NCBI GenBank assembly: GCA_937922085.1
Contig: CAKZVD010000083.1
Span: 1 to 43,664 of the forward strand
Origin: an uncultured Tenacibaculum sp.
GTDB taxonomy: Bacteria; Bacteroidota; Bacteroidia; Flavobacteriales; Flavobacteriaceae
Direction of reading: 5' to 3'
Length of the DNA stretch: 43,664 bases
The stretch's first letter is position 1. Each line of letters starts with the position of its first letter. Positions 18,109 through 25,650 of the stretch are shown in pieces. Under the pieces are notes generated by a model that saw nothing but the letters and a program-made list of their open reading frames with translations, was not told the origin of the DNA and ran no database searches. Both the position numbers and the translations under genes were made by a program.

Positions 18109-20070
18109 TTAAATCTTTCCGAATCGTTCTCTGGCTTCTAAATCAATATTCATTTGATTCACTCTCGCATCTACTTTACGTTTAAAATCGGTATCTGCAA
18201 TAGTTGCTACATTATCTAAATAACGAACTACTTCTTGCCTTCTAACATCTGAAAAATTTAATCCTTTCATGTTAGACTTCATTAATTCTTGTAGCATGTT
18301 AAATTTCGTTTCATAATCTTTTTTGAAATAAATTTCAGGGTTTTCAAACCAATCTTGTTCTAAATCAAAATCTGTTAAACGTAGCGATATTGCCGACTGA
18401 ATATTTCGGACATCTCTAGAAGAGAAAAATGGAAATATTTTTTGAATCTCTTTATATAAACTTGCAAAAAACAAATGTGCATCCGTTTTATGCATACTTT
18501 CTACTTTATCATATACTTCTAAAACACGTTCCTCAGTTGGTTTTTCAACACTATCTAAAATATCACCCATGTTTTTTGCCAATCCTTGATCTTTTAAATA
18601 TTCATAACCTGAAGGGTTCGTCATATTTATAAAATCTGGCATTGTTTTTTGCAATTTACGCCACCAAATATGATCTTGATCTAAGAAATCATGTTCCGTT
18701 CTTGCTCCATCTATTTTAAACCTTCCTTGTACACGAGAAATTACTGCCTTATCTAACATCTCAGGTAAATTAGTAAACAATCCTATAGAACTATTTCCAT
18801 AATTAACTGCATATGCTCCTTCTGTATAACGCAAGAAAACACCAATCACTTCTTTAACCCCTGCAGAAACACCTTGTGCTGTTCTTTCTTGTAAATTATT
18901 TTCTGCATCATCAATAGGCGCAAAAATTAATTTAGTAGGATCTTGCATTGGTTTCATCCATTCTACCATTTTTTCTGCAGATCCTCCTTGAAATGTAGAA
19001 ATTAAGGTATCTGGCATTGGATGGAATAAAAATGGGATATCTAAATTATCACAATGTTCTTTTAAACGTGTTGCAATTGCAGCAATTAACATACTTTTTC
19101 CTGTACCAGGAATTCCATATCCCATAAACACAGGCATGAATCCTCCTAATTCTTGAAACGGATTTTTCTGTGCTTCAAAATCGTAACTTAACATTCTTTC
19201 TGTTAAACGACGAGCAAAGTGTTTTGCATCTTTATTACCTACAATTTGTTCGAATTGAATTTTATTAAATTCAACACTTTTAGCAGTTCCGCTAAACGCA
19301 TTCTCCCAACCAGAAATTGCAAATTCTGTATTTTCTAATTTATAGGTTCTATCTGTAATTGTTTCGGTATGTTCTAAACTACTTTTACGAAGTTGTATTT
19401 CATCTATTAATGCTTCAAAATATACCGCCGTAAAATCGATTACATCTTTATCAGATTTTATAATATCTGGATGTGATAAATATTTATCATAGTAATATAA
19501 ACTACAAGAAATTCCTTTTAAAGGTGAAAAAAATGACACTTCCGGAATTCCAGCAAATTTTTGCTTCATTACTGATAAATCATCAGATGCATGTGGTTTT
19601 AAATCATGTAAAATCTTATATGCTGTTGCAAATAATTGAAAAGCTGTAGCCGTTTGCATTTTACTTTCAAATTCTCTTTTTCCGTTAGAATCTAAAGCTG
19701 ATTTTCTTTCTGCCAAACTAGATAACCCTGAAGCATCTGTATAGCTATCTTTTATCCACACTCCTAATGTTAATCCTTCTTGTACAGCAAACAATGTTTG
19801 ATTTAAAAATACAGGAATCGCAATCGAATCTGGTAATAATCTTTTCTTTAAAGCTAAAATAGTTTTTGATACTGATGTTATTTCAGCTCCGCCACTTCCA
19901 CCTTTTGCTCTTGATAAAAACAATAGTATTGAATCATCCTTTGCATCTTTATCTTTGTTCTTAGCACGTTGCCCTTGTTCCCACTGCACACTTTTTAAAT
20001 ATCCACTTGCTTCATCACGAAGCATGTCTAATTCATTTTGTTTTATTGGGAAAGTTGAGTTATGTTCCAT
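18109..20070 (-). CDS. AAA+ family ATPase, 653 aa
   Basis: Central ATPase of the cluster. A unique N-terminal region (about 1-270) precedes one AAA+ module: Walker A GYGIPGTGKS (317-326), Walker B LIFAPIDDAEN (381-391), sensor-1 Asn434 in SSIGLFTNLPEML and a probable arginine-finger region SRVQGRF (445-451). The Walker B ends in Asp-Asp (387-388) instead of the usual Asp-Glu. A C-terminal helical region follows (about 460-653). Such single-module AAA+ proteins act as remodelling hexamers. The N-terminus contains FLSRAKGGSGGAEITSVSKTILALKKRLLP, a segment I do not recognise elsewhere. The next gene starts 13 nt downstream. The partner is likely the coiled-coil protein at 22210-23556 (inference). 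Confidence 0.9.
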   Translation of the reverse strand: MEHNSTFPIKQNELDMLRDEASGYLKSVQWEQGQRAKNKDKDAKDDSILLFLSRAKGGSGGAEITSVSKTILALKKRLLPDSIAIPVFLNQTLFAVQEGLTLGVWIKDSYTDASGLSSLAERKSALDSNGKREFESKMQTATAFQLFATAYKILHDLKPHASDDLSVMKQKFAGIPEVSFFSPLKGISCSLYYYDKYLSHPDIIKSDKDVIDFTAVYFEALIDEIQLRKSSLEHTETITDRTYKLENTEFAISGWENAFSGTAKSVEFNKIQFEQIVGNKDAKHFARRLTERMLSYDFEAQKNPFQELGGFMPVFMGYGIPGTGKSMLIAAIATRLKEHCDNLDIPFLFHPMPDTLISTFQGGSAEKMVEWMKPMQDPTKLIFAPIDDAENNLQERTAQGVSAGVKEVIGVFLRYTEGAYAVNYGNSSIGLFTNLPEMLDKAVISRVQGRFKIDGARTEHDFLDQDHIWWRKLQKTMPDFINMTNPSGYEYLKDQGLAKNMGDILDSVEKPTEERVLEVYDKVESMHKTDAHLFFASLYKEIQKIFPFFSSRDVRNIQSAISLRLTDFDLEQDWFENPEIYFKKDYETKFNMLQELMKSNMKGLNFSDVRRQEVVRYLDNVATIADTDFKRKVDARVNQMNIDLEARERFGKI

Positions 20071-20172
20071 TTTTTTAATTTCTTATTAAGTTGTTATACT
20101 TTCTCTTAGTAATTCATTTTTTTCTGTACTCTTTCTATTAAATAAAATTTCTAAAAATAGATAATCAAAATA

Positions 20173-20565
20173 TTATTTTAATTTACGTCTTATAATGCTC
20201 GATATCCCCAAAATAATAAGTCCACTGAAGAATATAACACAAAGAATACCAATCGTTTTTGAAAAAAAACTCTCTGTTGTATTCAATATATAAATCCCTA
20301 ATAAAATAGCTAAAAATGATAGTCCATATCCTTCTAATAATAATCTATCTATCTTCTTGTTCTTTATTTTCATGTACAAAAATCCTCCAAAGGATATAAA
20401 ACAAAAAACTCCTATAATTTTTGAGAAATAAATCTCAGTTGCATTAAACATATAAGCTCCTAGTGGAATGAATAAAAATAATATGCCATATTCATCTAAA
20501 AATTTCAATAATCTATTCATACTTTTTTTGTTTTTCATATAAAGATTTTTAAAAATTGTTTCCAT
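20173..20565 (-). CDS. Four-helix membrane protein with internal tandem duplication, 130 aa
   Basis: Two copies of a ~40-residue two-helix unit: residues 25-65 (EYGILFLFIPLGAYMFNATE ... FSKIIGVFCFISFGG) and 79-119 (GYGLSFLAILLGIYILNTTE ... FSKTIGILCVIFFSG). The copies share GxYxxNxTExxFSKxIGxxCxIxFxG with a period of 54 residues, so the gene arose by in-frame duplication. No known family. The chosen start METIF is 22 nt after the preceding gene; in-frame ATGs at residues 10 and 16 are alternatives. It lies between the 87-aa and AAA+ genes in the minus-strand cluster. Confidence 0.72.
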   Translation of the reverse strand: METIFKNLYMKNKKSMNRLLKFLDEYGILFLFIPLGAYMFNATEIYFSKIIGVFCFISFGGFLYMKIKNKKIDRLLLEGYGLSFLAILLGIYILNTTESFFSKTIGILCVIFFSGLIILGISSIIRRKLK

Positions 20566-20587
20566 TTTTTAAATCTCTTTTAAGTTA

Positions 20588-20851
20588 TTACATACTCTTT
20601 CTCAAGCTTAATTCTTTCTTAATTTGTTTCATTTCCCCTAAATTAATAGGAATAACAGCGCTACATGAAATAGCTACAATTATGAATAACGTAAATGTTA
20701 TTTCATCAAACTTCTCCGAAAAGAAACCATATATTGTTACTATAAATAATACTATTAAAATTCCAGATAAAGCGCTTATAGTAAATTTTAATGTTGCTAA
20801 ATCAGAAGTTAATTTTTCTAATGTTTTATCTTTTAAAACTTTTTTCTTCAT
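20588..20851 (-). CDS. Small two-helix membrane protein, 87 aa
   Basis: A basic, helical N-terminus (MKKKVLKDKTLEKLTSDLATLK) precedes two predicted helices (about 23-46, FTISALSGILIVLFIVTIYGFFSE; about 52-72, TFTLFIIVAISCSAVIPINL), then a basic tail (GEMKQIKKELSLRKSM). No family recognised. Lies 65 nt after the 348-aa gene and 22 nt before the 130-aa membrane gene, all on the minus strand. Base composition and spacing fit the surrounding cluster. Confidence 0.7.
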   Translation of the reverse strand: MKKKVLKDKTLEKLTSDLATLKFTISALSGILIVLFIVTIYGFFSEKFDEITFTLFIIVAISCSAVIPINLGEMKQIKKELSLRKSM

Positions 20852-20916
20852 TTTAATATTATAAATTCTCTTTTTCTTTTAAAAACGTATCCTTATAACT
20901 GAAACACTACTAATTA

Positions 20917-21963
20917 TTAAAAATCAATTTTCAAATCAGACGTTTGAATAGGTTCTTTAGCTAATTCTCTTAATGTATCAGGTACTTTATTGTGTAATAA
21001 CTGTATAATTCTATGTGGTGCAAATACAAACTTTCTAAGTTCTACTTCATTCCACTTTTGTAATGTTTGTTTAGAGAAAAAACCTCCTTCTGTAAACGTA
21101 TCATTAGAAAACACTTCTGCTGTTTTAAAGGAAATTGCATAAGATTCTAAAGGAATCTCCTTTTTACCTATTCCTTCTAAAATAGCATGTGTTATTTTAT
21201 TTTCATCTTTTGCAAACACATTATGCATAGGTCCTAAATCTATTCTTTTAAGATATTTAGGATGTATATCTACACTTTTTCTATCAATCGTATATGCCAT
21301 TGTATCTAACGACATACTTCTATCTGCACTTTCTTTTAAAGTTTTATATAATTCAGTTTTATAATCTTTGTTCTTTTTCCCTTCATAATCGAAATACATA
21401 AAACAAACATAAGGTCTGTTATCTGACACATCATAAAAACTCCAACTTGTTAATAAACTTGCTGGGCTATTTTCAGGTGCTTCAATAATTTTACCTTGTA
21501 CAAATCTATTAAATATGTATTCTTGTTTTACTGAATTGTAATAAACGATTGATGATGCTTGAAATAATTTTCTTTTAGATATTGTTTTTCTATTTTTTAA
21601 TAAATCATCTAAAAATTCATTTTTTAAATCTTCAACATCCTCTAACTTATTTAAATATTCATTTCTTAATTCTAAGTCATTAAATAAATATCTAAACTCC
21701 AAATAATTTGGAAATCCCGATTCTGTTAAATCTATTTTCATATTGTCTTCTTCGTCATACATATATTTTATACGCATGGCTTCTATTGAATACAATAATA
21801 AATCTGTGTATTGTTTAAAAATAGTAAGTTCTTGATTACTACATAAATTTTGTTTTTGAATATTTACAATTAATTCTTTTAAAACAAAATCTACCATTTT
21901 ATGGTAAAAAACATATTGATCTTTCGAATCTAAAGTAGCAGAATCTAGAGGAGTTACAATCAT
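20917..21963 (-). CDS. Soluble protein of unknown function, 348 aa
   Basis: No signal peptide or membrane helix, and no family recognised. It is largely helical in its first half (YHKMVDFVLKELIVNIQKQN, LLLYSIEAMRIKYMYDEEDNMK, NEYLNKLEDVEDLKNEFLDDLLKNRK). The second half has mixed beta segments such as PYVCFMYFDYEG and RIDLGPMHNVFAKDENKI, and a conserved-looking end: WNEVELRKFVFAPHRIIQLLHNKVPDTLR. It sits between the coiled-coil gene (246 nt upstream, a gap filled by inverted repeats) and the small membrane genes, on the same strand as the AAA+ gene. Confidence 0.75.
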   Translation of the reverse strand: MIVTPLDSATLDSKDQYVFYHKMVDFVLKELIVNIQKQNLCSNQELTIFKQYTDLLLYSIEAMRIKYMYDEEDNMKIDLTESGFPNYLEFRYLFNDLELRNEYLNKLEDVEDLKNEFLDDLLKNRKTISKRKLFQASSIVYYNSVKQEYIFNRFVQGKIIEAPENSPASLLTSWSFYDVSDNRPYVCFMYFDYEGKKNKDYKTELYKTLKESADRSMSLDTMAYTIDRKSVDIHPKYLKRIDLGPMHNVFAKDENKITHAILEGIGKKEIPLESYAISFKTAEVFSNDTFTEGGFFSKQTLQKWNEVELRKFVFAPHRIIQLLHNKVPDTLRELAKEPIQTSDLKIDF

Positions 21964-21983
21964 AATTATTTTTTCAATTATCT

Positions 21984-22194
21984 ATTATCAGTTAACAATG
22001 ATCAATTGTTCTCGGACATTGAGCGAAGTTGAAATGAAATTAGTCCTAAGTTGTGACTTCGACTTCGCTCAGTCTCCGAAATTCTAAGTCTAATATTTTA
22101 TTTTTAGTTATTAGGAAGTAATTTATTTTAACAGAAAAAATTATCAGTAATCTATAATTATCTTAATTAAAAATTGATTATTGATCACTGATAA
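21984..22194. repeat. Nested inverted repeats, MITE-like, between two cluster genes
   Basis: Outer arms: TTATCAGTTAACAATGATCA (from 21986) versus the inverted TGATCACTGATAA region near 22179-22194, imperfect. Inner arms: TCGGACATTGAGCGAAGTTG (from 22013) versus CGACTTCGCTCAGTCTCCGA (ending 22078), imperfect. The inner unit is the same dispersed repeat seen at 15683-15746. No coding potential was seen. The element nearly fills the 246-bp gap between the 348-aa and coiled-coil genes. Confidence 0.6.
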
Positions 22195-22209
22195 TTGTTT
22201 TATTGTTTA

Positions 22210-23556
22210 TTAAGATAATAAATCATCATTACCAGTATCTTCTGGTTTTGGATCATTTGATGGTTCTCCATCATTTTCTGGAGTTGCATTTCCATCTGCT
22301 TTATAATAATCTTCAAAAAGCTCTTTCATATCGATACCATAACGGTCTGCAAAATTCTTTTGAATTTTTGAATCCTTTTCACGAATTTCTTGTAAAGCTT
22401 CTGCGTATGAACCATACACACCTTGCATTACTTTTTCATGTACAGGAATATTATCCATCATTTCTTGACGTGCTTTAGCACTTGCTGTATGCATTGCCGC
22501 TAATGTTTCACCAATGTGTTCATCAGTTTTAACACCTAAATGTTCTAATATAGCTGCAAATTCTTGATCTGTTCTTGCTTTTAAAGCTACCACATAACCA
22601 TCATAGTACTTTAAACGTTCTTCTGTATCTGACTTTAACTTAGCTCTATGAGTTTGTAAATTACTACGTAAAGACGTTAATACTTTAATTGTTAAATTAT
22701 GTTTATGTACAAAACTATCTTTACTTGCTGCTAAAGTGGTGTATGCATTTTTAAGCCCTTCTAATTCTTCTACTTTTTGCTCTAAAGTAGTTACTTTACC
22801 TACTGCTTGTGCATATTCTGCTGTTTGTTTATCAGCTATTTCTTCAAGTTCTTGACGTGCTTGCTTTAATAAAGCGTATTGCTCTTCTAACTTTCCTTCA
22901 ACTTCTTTCTTCTTCTCTAATGCTTTTGTATGATTTTGAGTAGCTTCAACAATTGCTGTTTGTAATTTATCTTCTACCTCTTTAATTTCAACTTCTCTAT
23001 TTTTTAATCGAGAAACTGCTGCTTGAGATTTGTATGAAAGCTCATTTAACAATGTTTGTGTATCTGCACTTTCTATACGTGTTTGAAATATTGCTTTTGC
23101 TTTATTATCTGCACTACTACGTACTTTCTCTGCTTCTTTTAAATCTACTTCAGCTTTTTTTATTTTACTTTTTCTACCCCATAAATTATTCCACCAAGTA
23201 TCTGGTTTGTTTTGAGCATCTTCTAATTCTATTTTTGCTCTTTCTAATGCTTTTTGAGCATCGTCTATTATTTTTTGTTCTTCAGCATTTAATGATGAAA
23301 ACTTTTCAAAAATAATCCCTACTTCATCTTGATAATCTGTAAGGTCTTTTATCGCATCTAAAAGAGTAGTTCTATCTTTTTCTGCCATATCTACAACATC
23401 ATCTAATGTTGCATTTAATATTTTTTGTCGAGCTTGCGGGTCCTCTTCCTGAGCCAATTTCGACTTCATCGTGTCAATCGCTTTCCCCCAATTAACATCA
23501 ACTTTCTCAGTTTTTTCGTTAGAATTGGTTTCTAATAAATCAAAATCATCAGACAT
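22210..23556 (-). CDS. Long coiled-coil protein (TelA/'microtubule-binding'-like annotation), 448 aa
   Basis: A soluble, almost entirely helical protein. Residues 1-90 form a charged domain (VDVNWGKAIDTMKSKLAQEE, then YQDEVGIIFEKFSSLNAEEQ). Residues about 90-280 are heptad coiled coil broken at 118-130 by a Trp-rich motif PDTWWNNLWGRKS. A helical domain follows (about 290-415), then an acidic disordered tail (NDGEPSNDPKPEDTGNDDLLS). Similar Bacteroidota proteins tend to be labelled 'microtubule-binding protein' or toxic-anion-resistance (TelA-like) by coiled-coil similarity; I treat both labels as weak. First gene of the ten-gene cluster, with a -7 box about 80 nt upstream. Confidence 0.75.
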   Translation of the reverse strand: MSDDFDLLETNSNEKTEKVDVNWGKAIDTMKSKLAQEEDPQARQKILNATLDDVVDMAEKDRTTLLDAIKDLTDYQDEVGIIFEKFSSLNAEEQKIIDDAQKALERAKIELEDAQNKPDTWWNNLWGRKSKIKKAEVDLKEAEKVRSSADNKAKAIFQTRIESADTQTLLNELSYKSQAAVSRLKNREVEIKEVEDKLQTAIVEATQNHTKALEKKKEVEGKLEEQYALLKQARQELEEIADKQTAEYAQAVGKVTTLEQKVEELEGLKNAYTTLAASKDSFVHKHNLTIKVLTSLRSNLQTHRAKLKSDTEERLKYYDGYVVALKARTDQEFAAILEHLGVKTDEHIGETLAAMHTASAKARQEMMDNIPVHEKVMQGVYGSYAEALQEIREKDSKIQKNFADRYGIDMKELFEDYYKADGNATPENDGEPSNDPKPEDTGNDDLLS

Positions 23557-23634
23557 TTTGTATAAGTTTTATAGTTGTACAATTTTTAAAAGTAGCAATT
23601 TCGTTAAAAAAAATTACTTGAAATAATTATTTTT

Positions 23635-23642
23635 CAAATATA
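23635..23642 (-). promoter_or_regulatory. Promoter of the coiled-coil/AAA+ cluster
   Basis: The minus strand reads TATATTTG, an exact TAnnTTTG match, with TTTG 15 nt upstream (minus strand, 23658-23661). That spacing is slightly shorter than usual. Predicted leader of about 70 nt before the start at 23556. The remaining 23557-23916 gap holds this promoter, a degenerate repeat at 23726-23745 and the aceA terminator. Confidence 0.5.
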
Positions 23643-23725
23643 TGTATCTATTTTACTCAAAATGTTACATAAAATATTCATTTAACTCAGATTTAGTCTA
23701 TTCTTTTAAACATTTTATAGAAAAC

Positions 23726-23745
23726 AAGGATTTAAACCCTTTACC
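23726..23745. repeat. Degenerate copy of the AAGGGGTTTAAACCCC-type repeat
   Basis: AACAAGGATTTAAACCCTTT is an imperfect palindrome related to the perfect one at 11719-11738. It lies in the gap between the aceA terminator and the promoter of the coiled-coil cluster. Confidence 0.4.
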
Positions 23746-23816
23746 TCTACACTTTAAACAAAACTCGTATCCTTAAATATCTACATCAATTATTAGAGCT
23801 TAAGTAAAAACGAAAA

Positions 23817-23839
23817 GCTATCTATAAAATATAGATAGC
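23817..23839 (-). terminator. Terminator of the aceB-aceA operon
   Basis: Perfect 10-bp arms GCTATCTATA / TATAGATAGC around AAA. On the minus strand the stem is followed by a T-rich run (TTTTCGTTTTTAC). It lies 78-100 nt past the aceA stop codon. Confidence 0.8.
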
Positions 23840-23916
23840 CTTTCTCTTCAAATTAAAAAATATGTGTAAACAAACAACATACTAAAACATTTTAAGTTTT
23901 AGTAAATTTTAATAAC

Positions 23917-25527
23917 TTATACTGCAACTTCAACTTTTTGAGTTATCTCAAATTGATTTGATGTATTTTTAGTTCCACCTGCTTTTAGTGCTTTATCACC
24001 TGCAAAAAATGTTTTATGATCATCTCCTAAATCTGATCCCGCCATTCTTTGGTGCTTAACACAAGATACACCTTTACGAATCTCTTGTCTTTGTACACCT
24101 TTTACATACGCTAACATTCCTTCTTCACCAAAATACCCTTCTGTTAAATCATTCATATGAAGTGCTGTTGTATGATAGGTAGGTAATGTAATTAAATGAT
24201 GAAAAATCCCCGCTTCTCTTGCCCCATCTACCTGGAATGTTCTAATTTTCTCATCCGCACGATTACTTAATTCAGTTCCATCGTACTGCGCATCCATTAA
24301 GTTACTCTTATCATAATTAGACACATCTTCATCAGCTTCAACCATTGCATCATATACCTGAGTACGGAAATTCAATGTCCAATTAAAAGATGGTGAATTG
24401 TTATATACCAATTTTGCATTTGGCACTACTTCTTTTACTCTATTTACCATACTTGCAATTTGACCTACGTTTGGCGTTGGAGTTTCAATCCATAGTAAAT
24501 CAGCTCCATTTTGTAAACTTGTTACACAGTCTAACACCACTCTATCTATATTCGTTCCTTCTCTGAACTTGTATAATCCATTTGCTAATCTAACCGGACG
24601 TACTAATTTACCATCTCGCTTAAATAAAACCTCGTTATTAGAAACAGCATCAATAGCAACCTCTTCACATTCTACAAAATCTAAATACTGAGATGCTAAA
24701 TCTCCTGGCTCTGTACTTACTGGTAATTTTTGAGTAAGACCCGCTCCTTCAGAATCTGTTCTAGCAACTATTACTCCATCTTCTACTCCTAATTCTAAAA
24801 ACGCATATCTTACAGCATTTAATTTTGCAATAAAATCTTCATGTGGCACTGTTACCTTACCATCTTGATGCCCACATTGCTTAGCATCAGAAACTTGATT
24901 TTCTATCTGAATAGCACAAGCACCTGCTTGAATCATTTTTTTAGCTAACAAATAAGTAGCTTCTTCATTACCAAAACCAGCATCAATATCTGCTATAATT
25001 GGCACGATGTGTGTTTCAAAATTATCTATTTCATTTTGAACATCTTCTCCGTTTTCTAATCTTCTAAATAAATCGTTTAACTCTATAGCATCTGCCTGAC
25101 GTAAGAAGTCATAAATTTCAGCAATTAAATTAGGCACTGCTGTTTTTTCGTGCATTGATTGGTCTGGTAATGGTCCAAATTCTGAACGTAATGCAGCAAC
25201 CATCCACCCCGATAAGTATAAATATCTTTTACTAGTAGTTTTATAATGCTTCTTAACAGAAATCATTTTTTGTTGCGCTACAAATCCATGCCAACATCCT
25301 AAAGACTGTGTATAACTTGCTGTATCTGCATCATATTCAGCCATATCTTTTCTCATGATTGATGCTGTATATTTTGCAATATCTAAACCAGTTTTAAACC
25401 TGTTTTGTGTTGCCATTCTAGCCGCACTTTCTGAGTTAATAGAGTTCCAAGCACTTCCAAATTTTACTTTTAAATTTCTTACCGTTTCTAATGCTGAACT
25501 ATAGTTATTTTGTGCTGAATTATTCAT
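23917..25527 (-). CDS. aceA: Isocitrate lyase (long type)
   Basis: Splits isocitrate into succinate and glyoxylate, the first step of the glyoxylate shunt. 536 aa from the ATG at 25525-25527 (MNNSAQNNYSSALETVRNLK); the frame is open further upstream to 25590, but that extension reads through the aceB-aceA spacer and lacks family similarity. The catalytic loop is DAKQCGHQDGKVTVPHED (canonical K[KR]CGH, here KQCGH as in long-type enzymes of Pseudomonas). Metal/substrate segments PIIADIDAGFGNEEATY, ARTDSEGAGLTQK, WIETPTPNVGQI and YNNSPSFNW are present. The length and insertion pattern fit the ~530-aa class rather than the 430-aa E. coli type. Downstream partner of aceB, 123 nt after it. Confidence 0.96.
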   Translation of the reverse strand: MNNSAQNNYSSALETVRNLKVKFGSAWNSINSESAARMATQNRFKTGLDIAKYTASIMRKDMAEYDADTASYTQSLGCWHGFVAQQKMISVKKHYKTTSKRYLYLSGWMVAALRSEFGPLPDQSMHEKTAVPNLIAEIYDFLRQADAIELNDLFRRLENGEDVQNEIDNFETHIVPIIADIDAGFGNEEATYLLAKKMIQAGACAIQIENQVSDAKQCGHQDGKVTVPHEDFIAKLNAVRYAFLELGVEDGVIVARTDSEGAGLTQKLPVSTEPGDLASQYLDFVECEEVAIDAVSNNEVLFKRDGKLVRPVRLANGLYKFREGTNIDRVVLDCVTSLQNGADLLWIETPTPNVGQIASMVNRVKEVVPNAKLVYNNSPSFNWTLNFRTQVYDAMVEADEDVSNYDKSNLMDAQYDGTELSNRADEKIRTFQVDGAREAGIFHHLITLPTYHTTALHMNDLTEGYFGEEGMLAYVKGVQRQEIRKGVSCVKHQRMAGSDLGDDHKTFFAGDKALKAGGTKNTSNQFEITQKVEVAV

Positions 25528-25569
25528 AATTTTGTATCTCTTTAAATAAGTTATTTTTATTAATGACTT

Positions 25570-25637
25570 GCCCTTTAAATGTTGCCGCATTTTTGGGGCT
25601 TTTTTTATTTATTATACAACGGGGTTAAAAACCCGTT
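25570..25637 (-). promoter_or_regulatory. Hairpins in the aceB-aceA spacer
   Basis: Two hairpins lie between aceB and aceA: AACGGGTTTTTAACCCCGTT (25618-25637 on the minus strand, one bulged base), which is also a member of the dispersed palindrome family, and a weaker pairing of GCCCC with GGGC (25570-25599). They could reduce read-through into aceA or protect mRNA ends; no function is proven by sequence. Confidence 0.45.
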
Positions 25638-25650
25638 CTTAATTTTATAA

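Noticed and set aside
20173..20851. The 87-aa and 130-aa membrane genes as a toxin-antitoxin pair
   Set aside because: Both are polytopic membrane proteins embedded in a longer operon; no antitoxin-like DNA-binding partner is present.
22210..23556. Firm assignment of the coiled-coil protein as tellurite resistance TelA or a microtubule-binding protein
   Set aside because: Similarity seen by eye is limited to coiled-coil character; such labels are easily produced by low-complexity heptads.
10482..25637. CRISPR array from the recurring palindromes
   Set aside because: Copies are kilobases apart, variable in sequence and not separated by regular spacers.
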